Positions 47,694 through 61,415 of a stretch of DNA of 64,000 bases are shown here, piece by piece (within the stretch, counting starts at the first letter, position 1; every line of letters begins with the position of its first letter). The notes beneath the pieces were generated by a model that was not told the origin of the DNA, did no database searches, and was given only the letters and a program-made list of their open reading frames with translations. A program made the translations under genes and the position numbers. Origin of the DNA: Rallus limicola (lineage: Eukaryota > Chordata > Aves > Gruiformes > Rallidae). Location: the NCBI GenBank assembly GCA_022605955.1, contig JAKCOZ010000002.1, positions 71,466,783 through 71,530,782 on the forward strand. Reading direction: 5' to 3'.

Positions 47694-50360
47694 TTACCAG
47701 AAAATATCAAAGAAAGATCTAAAAAGAATGTGCCATCAGTGTGGTTCATTGCTGTCCCAGGGCCTTAATCTTTCATTATTCATAGTTAAAAAGAAATTAA
47801 GATTTGTCCCAGGCCCCCTGTAGACTTGCTCAAGGTGACAGCTGTGGGGATTACTCTCAGTTAGGCAGCACTGACAGTACTGTAAGCTTGAATGAAGCTC
47901 TTGAAAATGTATCATACACATTTTGTCAGATTTTTCAGGTGGTTTTTTTTATAAAAGCATATAGAAATAGCACTCACTTTGGCTTTGCCAAAGTAGAAAG
48001 TGAAGTCCACAAAGCAATAGCCACATTTTATCCCTTACATTATTATCTATATTAGTACTGGAACCAGGCTATCTTACAGGAAAGTAAAGGGAAGTTATGT
48101 TTAAACCAAAAGGATCTAGAACCTTCAAAATTACTATCTTAATGATCTTCAAAGGCTTATTTCTCTTTCTCTCATTAATAGTCTGTTCTGTGCAGAAGGA
48201 TTTTGGAGCTTCTTGAAGTGAGATACTGGTGAGACAGGTTCTTTTCACTTACTTTAACTGCTGTAACGGTAAAAAATAAAGAAATGATGAAATGGGAGAA
48301 AGAAATTTCAGGTGTTGAATAGGATGGAGTCATGTTGAAATCCAAGAAATAAAATTAAAATAAACTACCAAGAAGTAGTTAGAGAATTTTAAAGCAATCA
48401 CTACAACTATTTAATCCTCATGACAAAATATTACTTCTCCCAATTCAATATGAAATGGCCGTTTCTCACCCAAACGTGGGCAATGTCAATTCAGCACAAC
48501 AGCAGATTTAACCCTTGTTCAGACATCTCCAAAATGCTTTAGGATGTAGTCAGGATAGCTGGACGATTTTCCCTAATGGGAGCACTCTTCACACTAACTT
48601 CTGTAAATCCATACAGGCTGGCAAAATGCATTCCGTTAAGTAGACAACAGTCCCTTGGTGCAGAATGAAGATGAATCCAATACCTGATATGTGGAGCTTT
48701 GGAAGTATATACATGGTTGCTATTTTTGGCATGTTTCAACAAAAACTGCACTTACATTTCTATACGTAATTGCTGCATTGTACTGTTAAGCTGTTACTTT
48801 TAAGCAGCTGAGTTCTGATCTACATGCTACGCCTACAGTAGTCATGCAGGCAAAATACATCTTTTAAAAGGCACAGGTCACAATAGGTGTTACCATTCCT
48901 CAATTTGGGACAAAAAGTACATGCCATTTGGTAAATTGTAATCCCTCATTTTGTACTGAGGAAATATCCTTGAAATGTATGTATAAGTGTTAAGTGCTGA
49001 GGATCAGACTCCTTTTCATAATCCATGTTCTCTAAAATAAGTCACCTGATGAATTGTAGAACTTAAATGAAAATTTTATTACTTTTTTTTTTAGAATGCA
49101 GATGTACTGGTCTGAAAGACTGTGGACCAGTTTTAATCATGACATTAGGAAAGGAAAAGATGTGGGGTTTTCCATTGCCTTAACCTAGGGAAGGTAAACA
49201 GGGAAGAGTCATCCAAATTCATTCACAGTAAGCAACAGCTATGAGGTATTATGTAGTGTCACTGTGTTATTCGTTGGATTTTGGTGTCTGTATTATTTCA
49301 GATGATACACCTTTCTCAGGTATACTTGAAGCACAGAAACCTTGGGAATTCTGCAAGTATTCTGGTTAACTTCTGATTACTTTTCATGGGAATACTTTTC
49401 ATGGTTAGGATTGCAATCTAGGGCTATAGAAAGGAGAGAGAAATGTCTCTCTTGGTAGCTGTTGAGCATCAGTGGGAGAGGAAAGCAAGTACTTCTACTG
49501 ATCAAAATCAGAGGGCCAAGAAATAACTTGTGAACAGAGTGACATTCTGATGTTGTACTATGGTGTTTGCCTTATGGTACCAATTCAATACATGTGCTCT
49601 CTCCTGAGTGTTGTGACGAAGTTGTGAGACAGCCTCACAATGTGGTGTCAGGGCATCAGTTTCCAATTATGTTGTTGCTCTCCAGCTCTGTTAGATAAAG
49701 TAATCTTTCTGTCTCTCCTACAGTGGATCACTGACCTGCAGCTTGCACATGCCAGCAGAAGTTTTTGTGGGGGAAGGTGAGAAATCAAAAGTCAGAATCA
49801 TAAGCAATAGGTCATCTCCAAATTGCAAAATAAGTCTTAGGAGAACATGGTTTGAATCCATGCATCAAATAAAGACCTTTAAATACAATTGACTCTTCAG
49901 TAGAGGATGGTTCTCTTGCATATCAGAATAATTTCAGAAGTGAGCTAGTCAATACAAATCTGATGATGGAAAAATGCAGTCATGAGTTCTGAATTACCAA
50001 CGATGTGGTGATATTGAGTACTAGTAGTTACATTATGTCTCTACACAATTAACTGCAAGCTAATTTGACTGTATAGCTTCTTTGTATAATAAACAGCTGA
50101 CTTTATTTCTCAATTTACTTGTATGAGTAACACCTTGAAAGTCTAATCAAATATTACTGCATTATTAGCTAATTTAACAAGCAAATTGTTTTCAAACTCT
50201 GGTGTGAGGCTGCCTCTGGCTATGTGAGATTATGCTGTGGAAGTTGTGTACTGAAGTGTATCTTGACTGGCAGCATACTTTAGATCAGAACCCTACAAAT
50301 GTTGCTGATAATATAACGATAGGACAGCTGACATATTATTCAAAATATTTATTCTCTTTA
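47694..50360. other. unique noncoding DNA with a weak exon candidate
   Basis: No repeat is recognised. The only exon-like geometry is at 49724-49776, listed separately. A small tandem duplication of TACTTTTCATGG lies near 49379-49405. Confidence 0.45.
49724..49776 (+). other. weak candidate exon, 53 bp
   Basis: A strong acceptor (CTTTCTGTCTCTCCTACAG, ending 49723) precedes 53 bp that end GGGGGAAG before a donor GTGAGA (49777). Two of three frames are open across it; one reads GSLTCSLHMPAEVFVGE. Such pairs arise by chance in tens of kilobases, no neighbouring exon is recognised, and I do not know the peptide. It could be a real small exon, a noncoding RNA exon or noise. Confidence 0.15.
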
Positions 50361-50466
50361 GAATCATAGAACCAAAGAATGGTTTGGGTTGGAAGGGACC
50401 TCAAAGATCATCTAGTCCAGCCCCCCTGCCATGGGCTGGGACACCTTCAGTAGGCCAGGCTGCCCA
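50361..50466 (-). mobile_element. CR1 3' end, about 105 bp
   Basis: It begins on the plus strand with TAGAATCATAGAACCAAAGA, then GGTTTGGGTTGGAAGGGACC, ATCATCTAGTCCAGCCCCCC and GGGCTGGGACACCTTCAGTA. It resembles the 3' end of the copy at 26737-27330. It is truncated after AGGCTGCCCAT. Confidence 0.94.
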
Positions 50467-53400
50467 TACGAAAATTCAAGGTATTGTTTTGGGTTACGTA
50501 TCATATTTTAGTCTCATCTGATTGGAGTGCCTTTTAGAAAGAAGAGCTGCAAACTAACAAGCTGGCCAAAGGAATGGGCAAAGCATAATGCTTAATTTAA
50601 ATATCAAGAAAGAAATGTAGGTTTTGAACATCCCAGTAGGAATGGGATGGAAATTTGATGCTTTGTTTGAACTAAGGAATATTTAAAAAACTTGTTTATA
50701 ATAGATACTAATTGCAATTGTTGAATAATAGACAGTATTTCTGAACAGTGAGAAAACAATGCTAAACTATATAGTATAGTGTGTATGGTGTACTCTGTAC
50801 TGATGTATGTAATTATTGTTATATGCAATTTATTACAAGTGTGAATAGACCAAGTTGTAAAACAAGATGATATTAGAAAGCAGAGTCTTTAAACCAGCAT
50901 ATGTATGTTTTATTGTTGCATTGGGAGTCTTAGTCAGATAGGACTTTCTTTATCAAGTAGAATATTTGAGGGGGAATCTTCATCAATCAGCAAGTCGAAA
51001 TGATCTTCTTATACTGGAAGTATTTCCAGCAGATGTGAGGCCAAGTGTATTGCTCTTCCAGCACTGCTGTAGGTATTTCCAGAACTCCACAGTTCAGAAG
51101 TGCTAAGTACAGCAGTCAGATTTCACCTAGACTTGTCCATAATTTAATGGTCTTAAACTTAAATAAACCATAAAGTTTAATGATGGTGTTTGTGTTTAAG
51201 GCCAGAAACACACTTTATATACTTTCCTGCATCAAGACCGTTAATGCCATCACTGACATATCTGAACAGTGGAAGTGAGGCAGCAAATAGAAGAACGTTT
51301 CATTGAGGCAGGTTAGCATTTGTATTACTGTTCCATTGACTCAAGGACAAGGGAGGAGGAGACTGAAGATCAGATTTCTGCCACTTTTGCGATGAGGCAT
51401 GATGCTTTGCTCCACGAAGTAGTTCCAACTGAATCATGGGGGACCATGCTGTAGCTCATAATTATTAAACAAATTATCATAGTCTGGCTTGAAACAGCTT
51501 TCAGAAAAATCACACAGGAAGTTTGTGTCAGATACTAAACCCTCATTGTCTGACTCTTAGCCAGTGCTTTAACTACAAGACCATCTGAACTGCCTTAGTT
51601 TCCAATCTCCTGTTCCAGGAGGTTACTGCTTTTTTTCCTTCTCTCATGGGGTGTGAGTTTCAATAATTGAAACAGGAAGTTGTAAATAGACATTTAAGGG
51701 GAGGGGTTGGGAGGAGGAAAAAAAATTGATGAATTAGTTCCAGTGTCGTAAAAGCTTTGACTCTTTAATATTGAAAGTTTCTCAGTCTGTTAGCAAACTT
51801 TGGAAATATTGCCTTATTTTATATTCATAAAATGTGTGGTTTTAAGCTGGTAGCTATAAAACAGACAGGTGAAATCAGGTGTCATAGCAGATTGAATAGT
51901 TTTTGAAGAGTCGCATACAAACAACTCAATCTAATTGCCTGAGATTATTAGTGCTGTCATGAAATTAAGACATGTATATTTTTCATAAATAATCATAGGT
52001 TTAATTAAACTTTCACTACCTTGTTAAGTAAAATATTGACGGAGTAACTGAGTTCTTTATTTATAGCTGTGGTCCAGCACCAAATATCTGCAAATGAGAA
52101 ATGTACAAGAAGATGATTTGGAACTTGATGAACAATCCTAATGCCAGGGTAACATTAGAGCATCTGAACTGCAGGAGGTTACTTCATCCATTCCTCACTA
52201 AAATTAAATATGCTAACTCAGAGGGAAACAGTTGGCTACTCATCTACACTGTTAGTTGCTGAATGTAGCCAGTTATGACAGCCACCCACCCCAGTGAAAT
52301 ATTGCAGGTTGACAACTTGATTAAATCCACTTACGGATGAACTCAAAGAGCAGAACTGAAAACTTTTCTTCTCTGGCTCTCAGTTATAGTTATCAGGATA
52401 ATTGGTGCTCAGCAAGGATCTAGCTATGCTACTGATACTCAAGTGTTCACTCTTTCATGACAAAAGATCCTGAAATTTATTTACCATCCACGAAGAAATC
52501 AGAGTAAGGAACAGCAGCTCAATTTCAATTTTGTAGTATGATTGGCAGGCAGACTATAACTACCTGAATCAGAAGTTGACTGATAGGCACACGACCCATG
52601 CAAGGTCCTTGACAAACTGTTTAACAGTACAGTATGGAAAGTGCAAAGGTGCTTGTGCTTCCTTGATTCCAGATTATCTGGCCCTGCTCTGATTGGGGTA
52701 GTTTAGTACATCTCTAACTGGATGGAAAGTGGTGTAATGGAGTAGCACGCTGCCAGCTAACAGCTCATGCTTTCCCATGCTTTTCCTTCTACGGTGACAC
52801 TTGGCTGAGCTAAGCTGAAATGGCTGTTAGGAGCATGACCCACATTGCTTCGTCCAGCAATGAGGAACTCGCCAAGAGGAGCTCTCCTCACTGTGTCTCT
52901 CCAAATTTGGGCAGATCTGTGTCTGGTAGTACATCAGCTGCAAAAGGAGCTGAGCATATCAAAAGGCTGGAGACCCACTCAAAACAAGACTTTTTAACTA
53001 ATTTTTAATTTATGGTTAATCTTACAGTGATTCCTTAGAGCTGTTTCCCAGAAGAAATGAAATGCTAAAGAAGAACTTGGGTGCGGAAGCAAACTTGCAT
53101 TCTTTTAGTTTCTGAACTATTTTGTTCAGATAAAACATCTGCTTAAGTGCCTGCTTGTTATATCATTATGCTCAATTTTTTTCTGAACATTATTCATCAT
53201 GAGAAAGAATTCTCAACTTGGTAGCACACCACAGGTGTTCTCACTTCGCCAAATGTACTATGCTACCAAAGCTAGTCATAACAAGACATTATTTCTAATG
53301 GAAAAGATGGTTTATGTCTCTAGCAAAACAATATTATTTTTTATCTGGTCACAGTGACACATCTGTTGTATGTCTTGATTGTAACAGCAGAAGCATTATT

Positions 53401-56400
53401 TTGTATTGAATTTTCAATTTTGCTATTTTATCGTGTTTCTCCTCAGTACTGTTCATGTAATAAACCCCCTGTTGTTTGAGGGAAACCTCTTTTGTATTTA
53501 GTCAGGAGGGTGTGCTAGCAAGCTGTCTTTCAACTGGCAGAATCAATTGCTAGTACATGCCATAAAATGACAATCAGGTATCATGTGAGAAGACAGAAGA
53601 ACCAAGTTTATTTCCTTTACTGTCCAGAGAATCAAAGGGATAATTATTTTCTTGTTATAAGAAAAAAAAACCCCAATTCTTTCTTTAGCAAAAAAGTGTT
53701 GTACATTGTCTCAAAGGACCTACTTTAATTTTGAAGATGTAAGTCATACAATGCTGTAATCCTAAATATGTCAAATTGCTGTTGCAACATCGTAATTATC
53801 ACCTACTGAGGCTCATGATATCATGACTGTCCTTAAATCTGATTTTGTTCTGCTTTCAAAAAAAGACTATTCCATGTTTGGACTCGAGTTTAAGTGTTTC
53901 AGGGGTAGGGAGAAAAATGTTCTCTGTAGGCTCAATGAAAGAAGTTGGGAAATTAGAAATCTGCTGTACTTTCTTGATCTTTCACTTCCCACATGAATTT
54001 TGTCTTGAAATCTTTCTGAAGCCACACTTCAGATTTTACTCCATTTAACATTCATTTTATATTCTTTCAGGTTCTATATGTAAGCATATAATAAAATTAC
54101 AGTTTGGGCAAAAATTAGTCAATTATGCACATCAGGGCAAGTATGAAGTGATTTTTTTTTTGTAAAAAGGAAAATCTAAGAGGCTGAAGAGTGTGTACAG
54201 TTACATACCATAGTAACTGCTTTTATCTGTTTGAACATGGAGTACATCAGTGTAGCCTCCAAATTAGAGGTTCTGTACTTTGTTCAAGCTAGGTAGCCAT
54301 GTTTTGAACCACAGAACAAAATAACTGTTTGGAGACCATTTCTGCTTTAATCTTGTAATTTTCACTGTTTGCTATGTTTATGGATGAAATTAAAATCTGC
54401 AATCATATGTAAGCAATTTTAAGGCTGTACATCCAACCAGAGTATTTGGAAAGCCCCGTGAGGATCTAAACTCCTTTTACAGAAATCCAAGATAGTGACT
54501 GACATTGTCATTGTTTTTCTTTTTGTCACTACCCAGTTTTTATTCATAGAATGCAAACAAATGAAAGAACAAGGACTAGAAGTAACTCTATAGTCCCATA
54601 TTCCCTCTTCAGCCAAGCCCACCCATACCATTACCCTTCTGCTCCCCTCCACCAGCCTCAACTCACTGTTATGGCATCAACCCATTCTCAATTTCAACAG
54701 TAAAAACAGGAAAAGGAAGCAAAGGAATGAACAGGGCATAGCGGAGGTTGGTACCTGGTTACTAGTAAGCATCTCTTCTGAATGTTCCTCATGCCAGCAA
54801 GACAGTGTGTGGATGCAACAAGACTATATGTTGGGGAAAGTCTCCAGGTGCTCCATGGTTTTGAAATCAGGTCACCTAAATACATCTGCTCCTGTTTTAA
54901 AAGGGTCTGTCTACAGCCTAATAAAAATGAGGTATTAAGAAACAATTCTTACTCATTGCTTCAGCATTTGCTGTGGTCATTGATTTCCTCCTGATTTGCC
55001 ACAAGTGACTGTGCAACCATTGTCCTTTAAAAACGAAATCAGCACTTCACATCTTTAAAGTGATGCATGACAAAGGATTGTAAGTTCAAGCATGAAATAA
55101 TTTTAGCTGTATCATTCATTTTCCTTTGTTGGGTGATGTTTTCCTAAAGCAGATTAAAAGCTGCTTGGCAGTCTTTTAGATGCTATTACCTATTGTTCTG
55201 AAGGAAAATGTAATTTGAACTGGTCTGACGCTGAGGTTGCTTTTATAGTCTGAACCACTTACCACTTCCCACTTCTTTCCAGGCTAAGGAAGACACAAAT
55301 GCATGTGAAAGATAAGAGAAAAACTTGCAGAAAATACAGCAGTCTGTTGCTTTTGCTTAGACAGAACCTCACTGCTGGAGGAAATCAGCCCAGTGTGGAG
55401 TCTCATTAGCTAGACTGAGACGTGCTATGTGCATGAATGTCAGGCTGCTCAGGGCATTGCTTTTGGCTGCTTCCTGGGTCTCAGGCGCATGAGAACGGTG
55501 TCACGGATACAGTACTTGGTCAAGGTGAGTCCTAATGAGGTGGACTGGAAAATGACAAAGATAGGATATGTGAAAGTAAAAGATGGGAAAGTAGTCTCAT
55601 CTTACAAATATTTTTTGACTTACATACGAAGCCAGTGGAGGAGGAATGTTTGCTCCTCACTCCTGCTCGAACCACAATTCCATTCCCGACCAATGACTTA
55701 AAATGACCAAGGATCTTTAGCCATGGTAGTACCGTGACTGACACATTCCTGATGTGACTGCAAGCTTTTGTTGTCTTTGTGCTGTAAATTCATTGGTGTA
55801 AGTATTAGCAGCCATGACTGTTCAACCAGAAATCACATCGGTCAAGTTATCATCAAAGTTAAAAGGGGCAAAAAAAAAAAAAAATTAAAAAAAATCCAGA
55901 TATAAGTTTTAACTTATTCTCATGCCAGTTAGTGATTTTTAGCATAGCCTTAAGATACCCACCCTGTCATCTTTAACATGAAGAAAACATCTTCAACGGT
56001 GCTCCTAAGTGGCTTTTGTAACAGTTTTATGGAGGGAATAGAGACAAACTTATTTATTTGCTTTCCATTCAACAACAGCTCAAAAATATCAGAAAGAAAT
56101 GGTTTAGCACAGTAAGCCACGTACAGCCTAGTGAGGTGTATATGTGAAGAATGAGGAATACATAAGAAATATTCAAAATCACCCTTTAAAAAAAAAATTA
56201 AAGCTAAAAAACCCAGCTGGAATACAGTGGTGACATTATGCACCTGTTCAGGCCTGAACATGAAGAAATGGAGATCTGTTTTAAATTATTAAGCAACTGA
56301 AATAATAAGCAGGATGAAATTCCATTTCAGTTCCCAGGAAAGACACTTACACTTACATAAAGAATTGTTCTCTCCAGCCTACTAAATGATGCAGAGGTTT

Positions 56401-58674
56401 GAGGAAATGTCTGTAAGATGGGGCATAAAATAAATGATTGGAGACTTGGGAATTAATTTCCTAGAAATATTTTTCTCTTTTTCTGTCCTTACCAAATTAA
56501 CACAGACAGTGTATTTATTGTTGCCAAGAAGTCTCTACTAACTGGAGGAAACCTTACTTTTGAGATGTTTAAAGCACTGAGTTTCCTTAGAAATGAACAG
56601 CTTTAAGAATCGATACTTTTTGTTCAAAGACTTTAGACTTTCTTCTGTGAGAGCTTGTATTTGACTGTAATTGCAGTGTGTCGAGTGTGACTTTGCTGTG
56701 TATGTCTTTATCTGATACACTTAACCATAATGACCCTTCAGGTCATCACACAATGTAAAGTAAAAACTAAATCTGGTGTGGTGCCTTAAATCAGCATTGG
56801 CTTGCTCATCCTCAAGGAAGTTATACTCATGAGTAAACTAGATTACTTTTAAGAAATCCCAGTAATTCCCTTCTAAGTATAGAATGACATTGGTTAAAAG
56901 AAGCATTGTAAATCTTATTTCCAATTAGCTTGAGGCCTATAAACATTTGCTGAAGGCTGTGCTAAATCTGCTTAAGTTCAGAGACTGTCCACCATTTGCC
57001 AGCTGGTAGTTCCTGTCTGGAGATTTAGCAACAGATATCTGTGGGATGGGATTAGAGATGAACAGTTAAGAGAGACCAAATCCCCATTAACCAGGTCTGA
57101 AAGCAGAGTCTATCAAATGACCCCATGTGATATTTAGCAGTGCCCAGTTTGGCAAAAAGCAGTGAGTGATAGATTCTGCTTCATAGGAAGGACAGTACAG
57201 AACTCTGCATATCTCACTTGCTTTCAGCTTCATGTGGATTTTACAGTAGACCGTCCCCCTCTTCCTCCCCCCAGCATCCTGATAAATAGATAATTAGAGC
57301 ATGGAGTTATATCAAGGAATTGCAGTTGGGATTTTCATAAAACGGATGTGTTTAACGTGTTTTGCAAACAGTGATTTAAAAAAAAAAAAAGAGGGTACCC
57401 TCCAGAGATGCAGAAGGAGACTTTAATAAGATAACACTGGGAAAAAAGTAAAAATACAACTGGTGAATCGTTGTATTTTCTCTCATATTCACCGTGCTGT
57501 CTGAAAGAAATCACCGAGGCATGTGACAGGCTCTCTTTTTCTGTATTTGCGAATAAATTAAAGAACATATTGAAGTCAATAGGATTCCACTATCTATGGT
57601 GAGCTGGGTGTCAGAAGCATTCAGCTTTTGCTATAGCAAATTCGTCTACCCGTTCTCTCAGGCAGAACAACTTCCTCAGATGACAGAAAGCATCAACCAT
57701 CCTTTGCGATGAGTCTCTTCTCTGACATATGCCTCACTGGGAAGCAGAGTATTAAGTTTAGGATTCAAACTTATTCTGTCCAAGTCATCACGTCTTGCTA
57801 AGTATTTAGATTTCTCTGCTCAGGAGAATTTAATTTTGTTTTTTAACATCAATGCCCCATTTGTTTTGCTCTTTCAAAAATCTATGGATCTCTTTCATAG
57901 AACTATGCATCTTCAAAGTAAATTCAGTGTATAGCTGAATAAAAAAAATCCTTAGGTGGTTTTTCTTCGAGGATTACATACTGGAAGAAGTGGCTCACTG
58001 TTGTACTCCAGTGGATTTCATACTCCTAAGATAAATAGCAAAAAGAAATATTATCTTGTTTTCTGATTCTCTGTCTGGACACATTTTATGTAGTGGGCAA
58101 TTCTGAATTATGAGCCTAGAGTTCTGCTGAGGTGTTCTACTGACATCAGAAGCCATACAAATGAAGCTCAAGTGGTTTATGTTGTCATTAGAATCCTAAG
58201 ACAGAATTGTATAAAACTACATAATTCATGGTATGCCTGTTTGTTTTATATAATAATACACAGTCTGAGTTCCTTATTCAGTTCCTTCTTATTCCCATTG
58301 AGGCCATCCTTCCCTTTTCCCCCAAATAGCTTCCTGACAGCACAATTGAAGCAGCAATTTGTTATAAAATAAAAGGTATTTTTGTAATTGGCAGATTTTT
58401 TTATTATTGAAAGAAAAGGATGAGAGTTTCTTGAGGGGGAAATGTAGAAGTGAATATGTCAGTGGAGATAAAAAAGATGAATTTGGAGTTGAAACACTAT
58501 TCATCAAAAGTGGATCAAAACAGGGGTTACTAGAGCAGGAGAGTCTAGCAAAGGGGAAGGAACCAACATCTTAGATTAAAATATAGAACAAACTGAACCG
58601 CTGGTCTGAAGGGTTTCCCTTTTATGGGATTTCAATTATTTTTGGTGAAAAAAAAGGGCAAGTTTTATAAATAT
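50467..58674. other. longest repeat-free stretch, about 8.2 kb
   Basis: I recognise no CR1, LTR or gene in this longest gap between mobile elements. Homopolymers include A15 at 55870-55884 and A13 at 57378-57390. Frames of up to 103 codons (minus, 55950-56261) have no known domain. One exon-like stretch at 55429-55524 is listed separately. Lack of inserted elements could reflect chance or constraint. Confidence 0.5.
55429..55524 (+). other. weak candidate exon ending at a GTGAGT donor
   Basis: An open frame from ATG at 55432 reads through FLGLRRMRTVSRIQYLVK up to a good donor, GTCAAG|GTGAGT (55524/55525). Possible acceptors are CTGCTCAG and GGGTCTCAG at about 55449 and 55481. The last 40 bp hold three CpGs, more than the surrounding DNA. 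The peptide is not one I recognise and the frame also stays open past the donor, so this may be chance. Confidence 0.15.
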
Positions 58675-59000
58675 ATGTTTATAAATATCTGAAGTGTGGG
58701 ACGCAGAGGGAAATAGCCAGCCTCTTCTCAGTGGTCTGTGGGGACAGGACAAGGGGCAATGGCTGCAAGTTGGAGCACAGGAAGTTCCGCACCAACATGG
58801 GGAAGAACTTTTACACAGTGAGGGTGACAGAGCCCTGGGACAGGCTGACCAGGGGGGTTGTGGAGTATCTTTCTCTGGAGACATTCAAGACCCACCTGGA
58901 TACTGAACTGTACAATATGCCCTAGGTACCCTGCTTTGGCAGGGGGATTAGACTCGATCTATGGAGGTCCTTTCCAACCCCTACAATTCTATGAATCTGT
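58675..59000 (+). mobile_element. CR1 3' fragment, about 325 bp
   Basis: It begins ATAAATATCTGAAGTGTGGG, then CCAGCCTCTTCTCAGTGGTC, GACAGGACAAGGGGCAATGG, CACAGGAAGTTCCGCACCAA, GGAGACATTCAAGACCCACC and GTCCTTTCCAACCCCTACAA. It ends with ATTCTATGAATCTGT. It is the same broad subfamily type as the minus-strand copy at 29044-29465 and the tail at 7660-7736. The short frames across it are ORF2/3'-UTR remnants, not genes. Confidence 0.95.
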
Positions 59001-61415
59001 TTACTTATTTAACAAAGAATGGATCTGCAAAGATAGCACCCAAATTTTGGCTTTATGAAAACAAGCTCTAAAAGTTTGAAATATTTTAAATGGTGAGATA
59101 TGTTTTTTTTTAATTTGTGAGCTGGTGTTAGAAAGAGCCATTATTCTGACATGTCCTCAACCTTCTTGACACAAGTTTCTCAATGATAAAAACTATAGGG
59201 CTAAGTTAATGCTAAAAGAAAATGCTGGTTAAGCTTATTTGAAACTGGAAGTTTGAAGAATTTTAGACAGGAGAGTTTTTCTTTTTTCCCCTCAATACCT
59301 AAAATCCAGTCACCACAACTCCATGCATTAGGTAGCATAATAGTTTTCCTTTTCTGAGTTTTTGGTATGGTCCTTATGCAGTTTTGAGCAAGTAAGAGAG
59401 AGCAGCTGAAAACAGAAAGCAACCAAGAGCTAAGCTGCTATGTGCTCACACAAATGTAAACACAGGCTACTGAAATGGCTGAAGAATCTCCAGTGAAAAT
59501 TTAATTACGGCATGTGGCCTCCTAGTACACCTAAAAAGTTGAGTGAATAATGAATTGCAAATCTCCTATGATTTAACCCAAGATATTTTTCACTGAAAAA
59601 CAAACAACAACGTAGCTTATAGCCTTCATAGAGGCTGCTTTAGTAGATCAGACTATTTTTAGAAGGTAACTGGGGGTTTTATGCTTTCAAACACATTGGC
59701 CATGATAAGAATCCTTTAGAATTTCCTCTTTTAAAGGAAGGATATCAGCAAGCAGCTAACAGAATAATTTACAATTCTGAAATGATACTCTTGTTTGCTT
59801 AAATCTGTTTTCCTTTTGAAACAGAACTTTGGCTGATACTATAGATTTATCTCTATTTAAAGTATAGTGCTTAGATTGTTGTTGTGAAATTCATCGCTCC
59901 CTCACTCAGCAGTGATATGACACAAAGGAAAGATCAGCAGAGAAAAAAAGGAAAGAGTCTTTTTCATGAAGATCTCTCTTCAGGGAATATTTAAAATAGA
60001 TGTGTTTACTTCTGATACACTCTCATGTCTGATAACAGTAAGCAGATTAAGTATACACAGAATATCTTTTATGCCTGCTTCCTTTGAGTGAAGGGTATTA
60101 TGTTTGTAAATCAAAGTCTAAATGCTGGCAAAGGGAGCCACTGCATAATCCTATTGAAAGGTTTATATCTTTAAACAGCATTTTAACATTACTGCAACTT
60201 GACCATTCCTTCAATTCTGCTTCAGGAACAGACACATGAGGACATGCTTCCCAATAAAAAAATCAGTCACAGCTCCCAAGAAATAATTTTTGTAAAATTT
60301 CTTTCCTAAATTTTCAAAATGAGGGTATTTTTACTTTTATTTTTACAAAAGCCAATGTGTGCTTCTAAGAAACAGCCCCATCTTGTCAGAATTTTATAAA
60401 AGTGTAACTTAAAACTTTTATCTAAAGTAAGACTTCAGTTTTAAATTTATAGAGTTATGGTAAAATAGACCCAATATGAATCTTCTTTTTTGCAAACAGA
60501 AGAATGCATATAACTTTTTAGTAGCTCTGCAGACAAAAACAGTAGAGACAGTTCTAGGTGTTGCATGCTTTAAGTCAGACTCCTCAGACTCCTCAAGAAC
60601 TTTGAGCAGAGAGAATATATTGTACTTGGAAATATTTATTGAACTCGAAGTTGTTTTCGTGTATGTGTTAGTGGATTTTTTTAGGTTTTGTTTGGTCTTA
60701 TTTGTTTTGCTTTTTGGGGTTTTGTTCATTTCATCCTCAAATTGTAAAGATCTGCTCAGATTGGAGCTCTGTTAAACCACCTTCACTAGATATCTGACAT
60801 GACTCCACGTATCTGATGTGATTCCAAATAAAGCCATGAACAGGTCCAGCTGTAATATGCATTCTCCAGTCCAAAACAAGAATAATTTTTTCAGGTTTTG
60901 AGTAATGCTGCTGGACCAAATACGAGCTTAAGAAATAACAATGAGGATGGTATTGCTTATTTTAGATTCTTAATTCATTACTTATTTTAGACTCTTAATT
61001 CGTCACTCACTTTGTGAGAAGCTGATCAGTACTAATGCATAAAAGCCCGTAGGGAGAAGAGATTAAAGTTTTGGGATCCAGAAGGGTAGTGGAGTGAACT
61101 GAAAACAGAAGGAGCCAAAATAGGGCAGCAGAGAATAGCTTTAATTTTGGAGGAGGATACCAGAAGGCAGAGCTCCTGGAAATCTGTGAATAGGGAGACT
61201 GGTGCCTGTAAAGAAGGAATGGATTGAGCAGACTGATGCACTCATGTGAGAAACTAGTTCTGACTGTGGAAACAAGGAATAAATGCAGCTGTAAGGTAGA
61301 ATCAGCCTGGATGTGGGTAGTGAATTTGTTTAGAAGAGATTGGGCAAAGGAGACACAAGACTTTCTGTCCAAAATATATCTAAGCTTTTAGCAAGAGACT
61401 GAAACAACTACTCTA
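59001..61415. other. unique noncoding DNA
   Basis: No gene or interspersed repeat is recognised. A 25-bp tandem duplication lies at 60956-61005. The 121-codon minus frame at 61007-61372 has no known domain and is AT-rich. Confidence 0.5.
60956..61005. repeat. 25-bp tandem duplication
   Basis: CTTATTTTAGATTCTTAATT (60956) recurs as CTTATTTTAGACTCTTAATT (60981), followed by CATTA and CGTCA. About 22 of 25 positions are identical. Confidence 0.87.

Noticed and set aside
52820..53008. 62-codon serine-rich frame as a gene fragment
   Set aside because: It is short, has no recognisable domain and lacks splice sites at its ends; it is within chance expectation.
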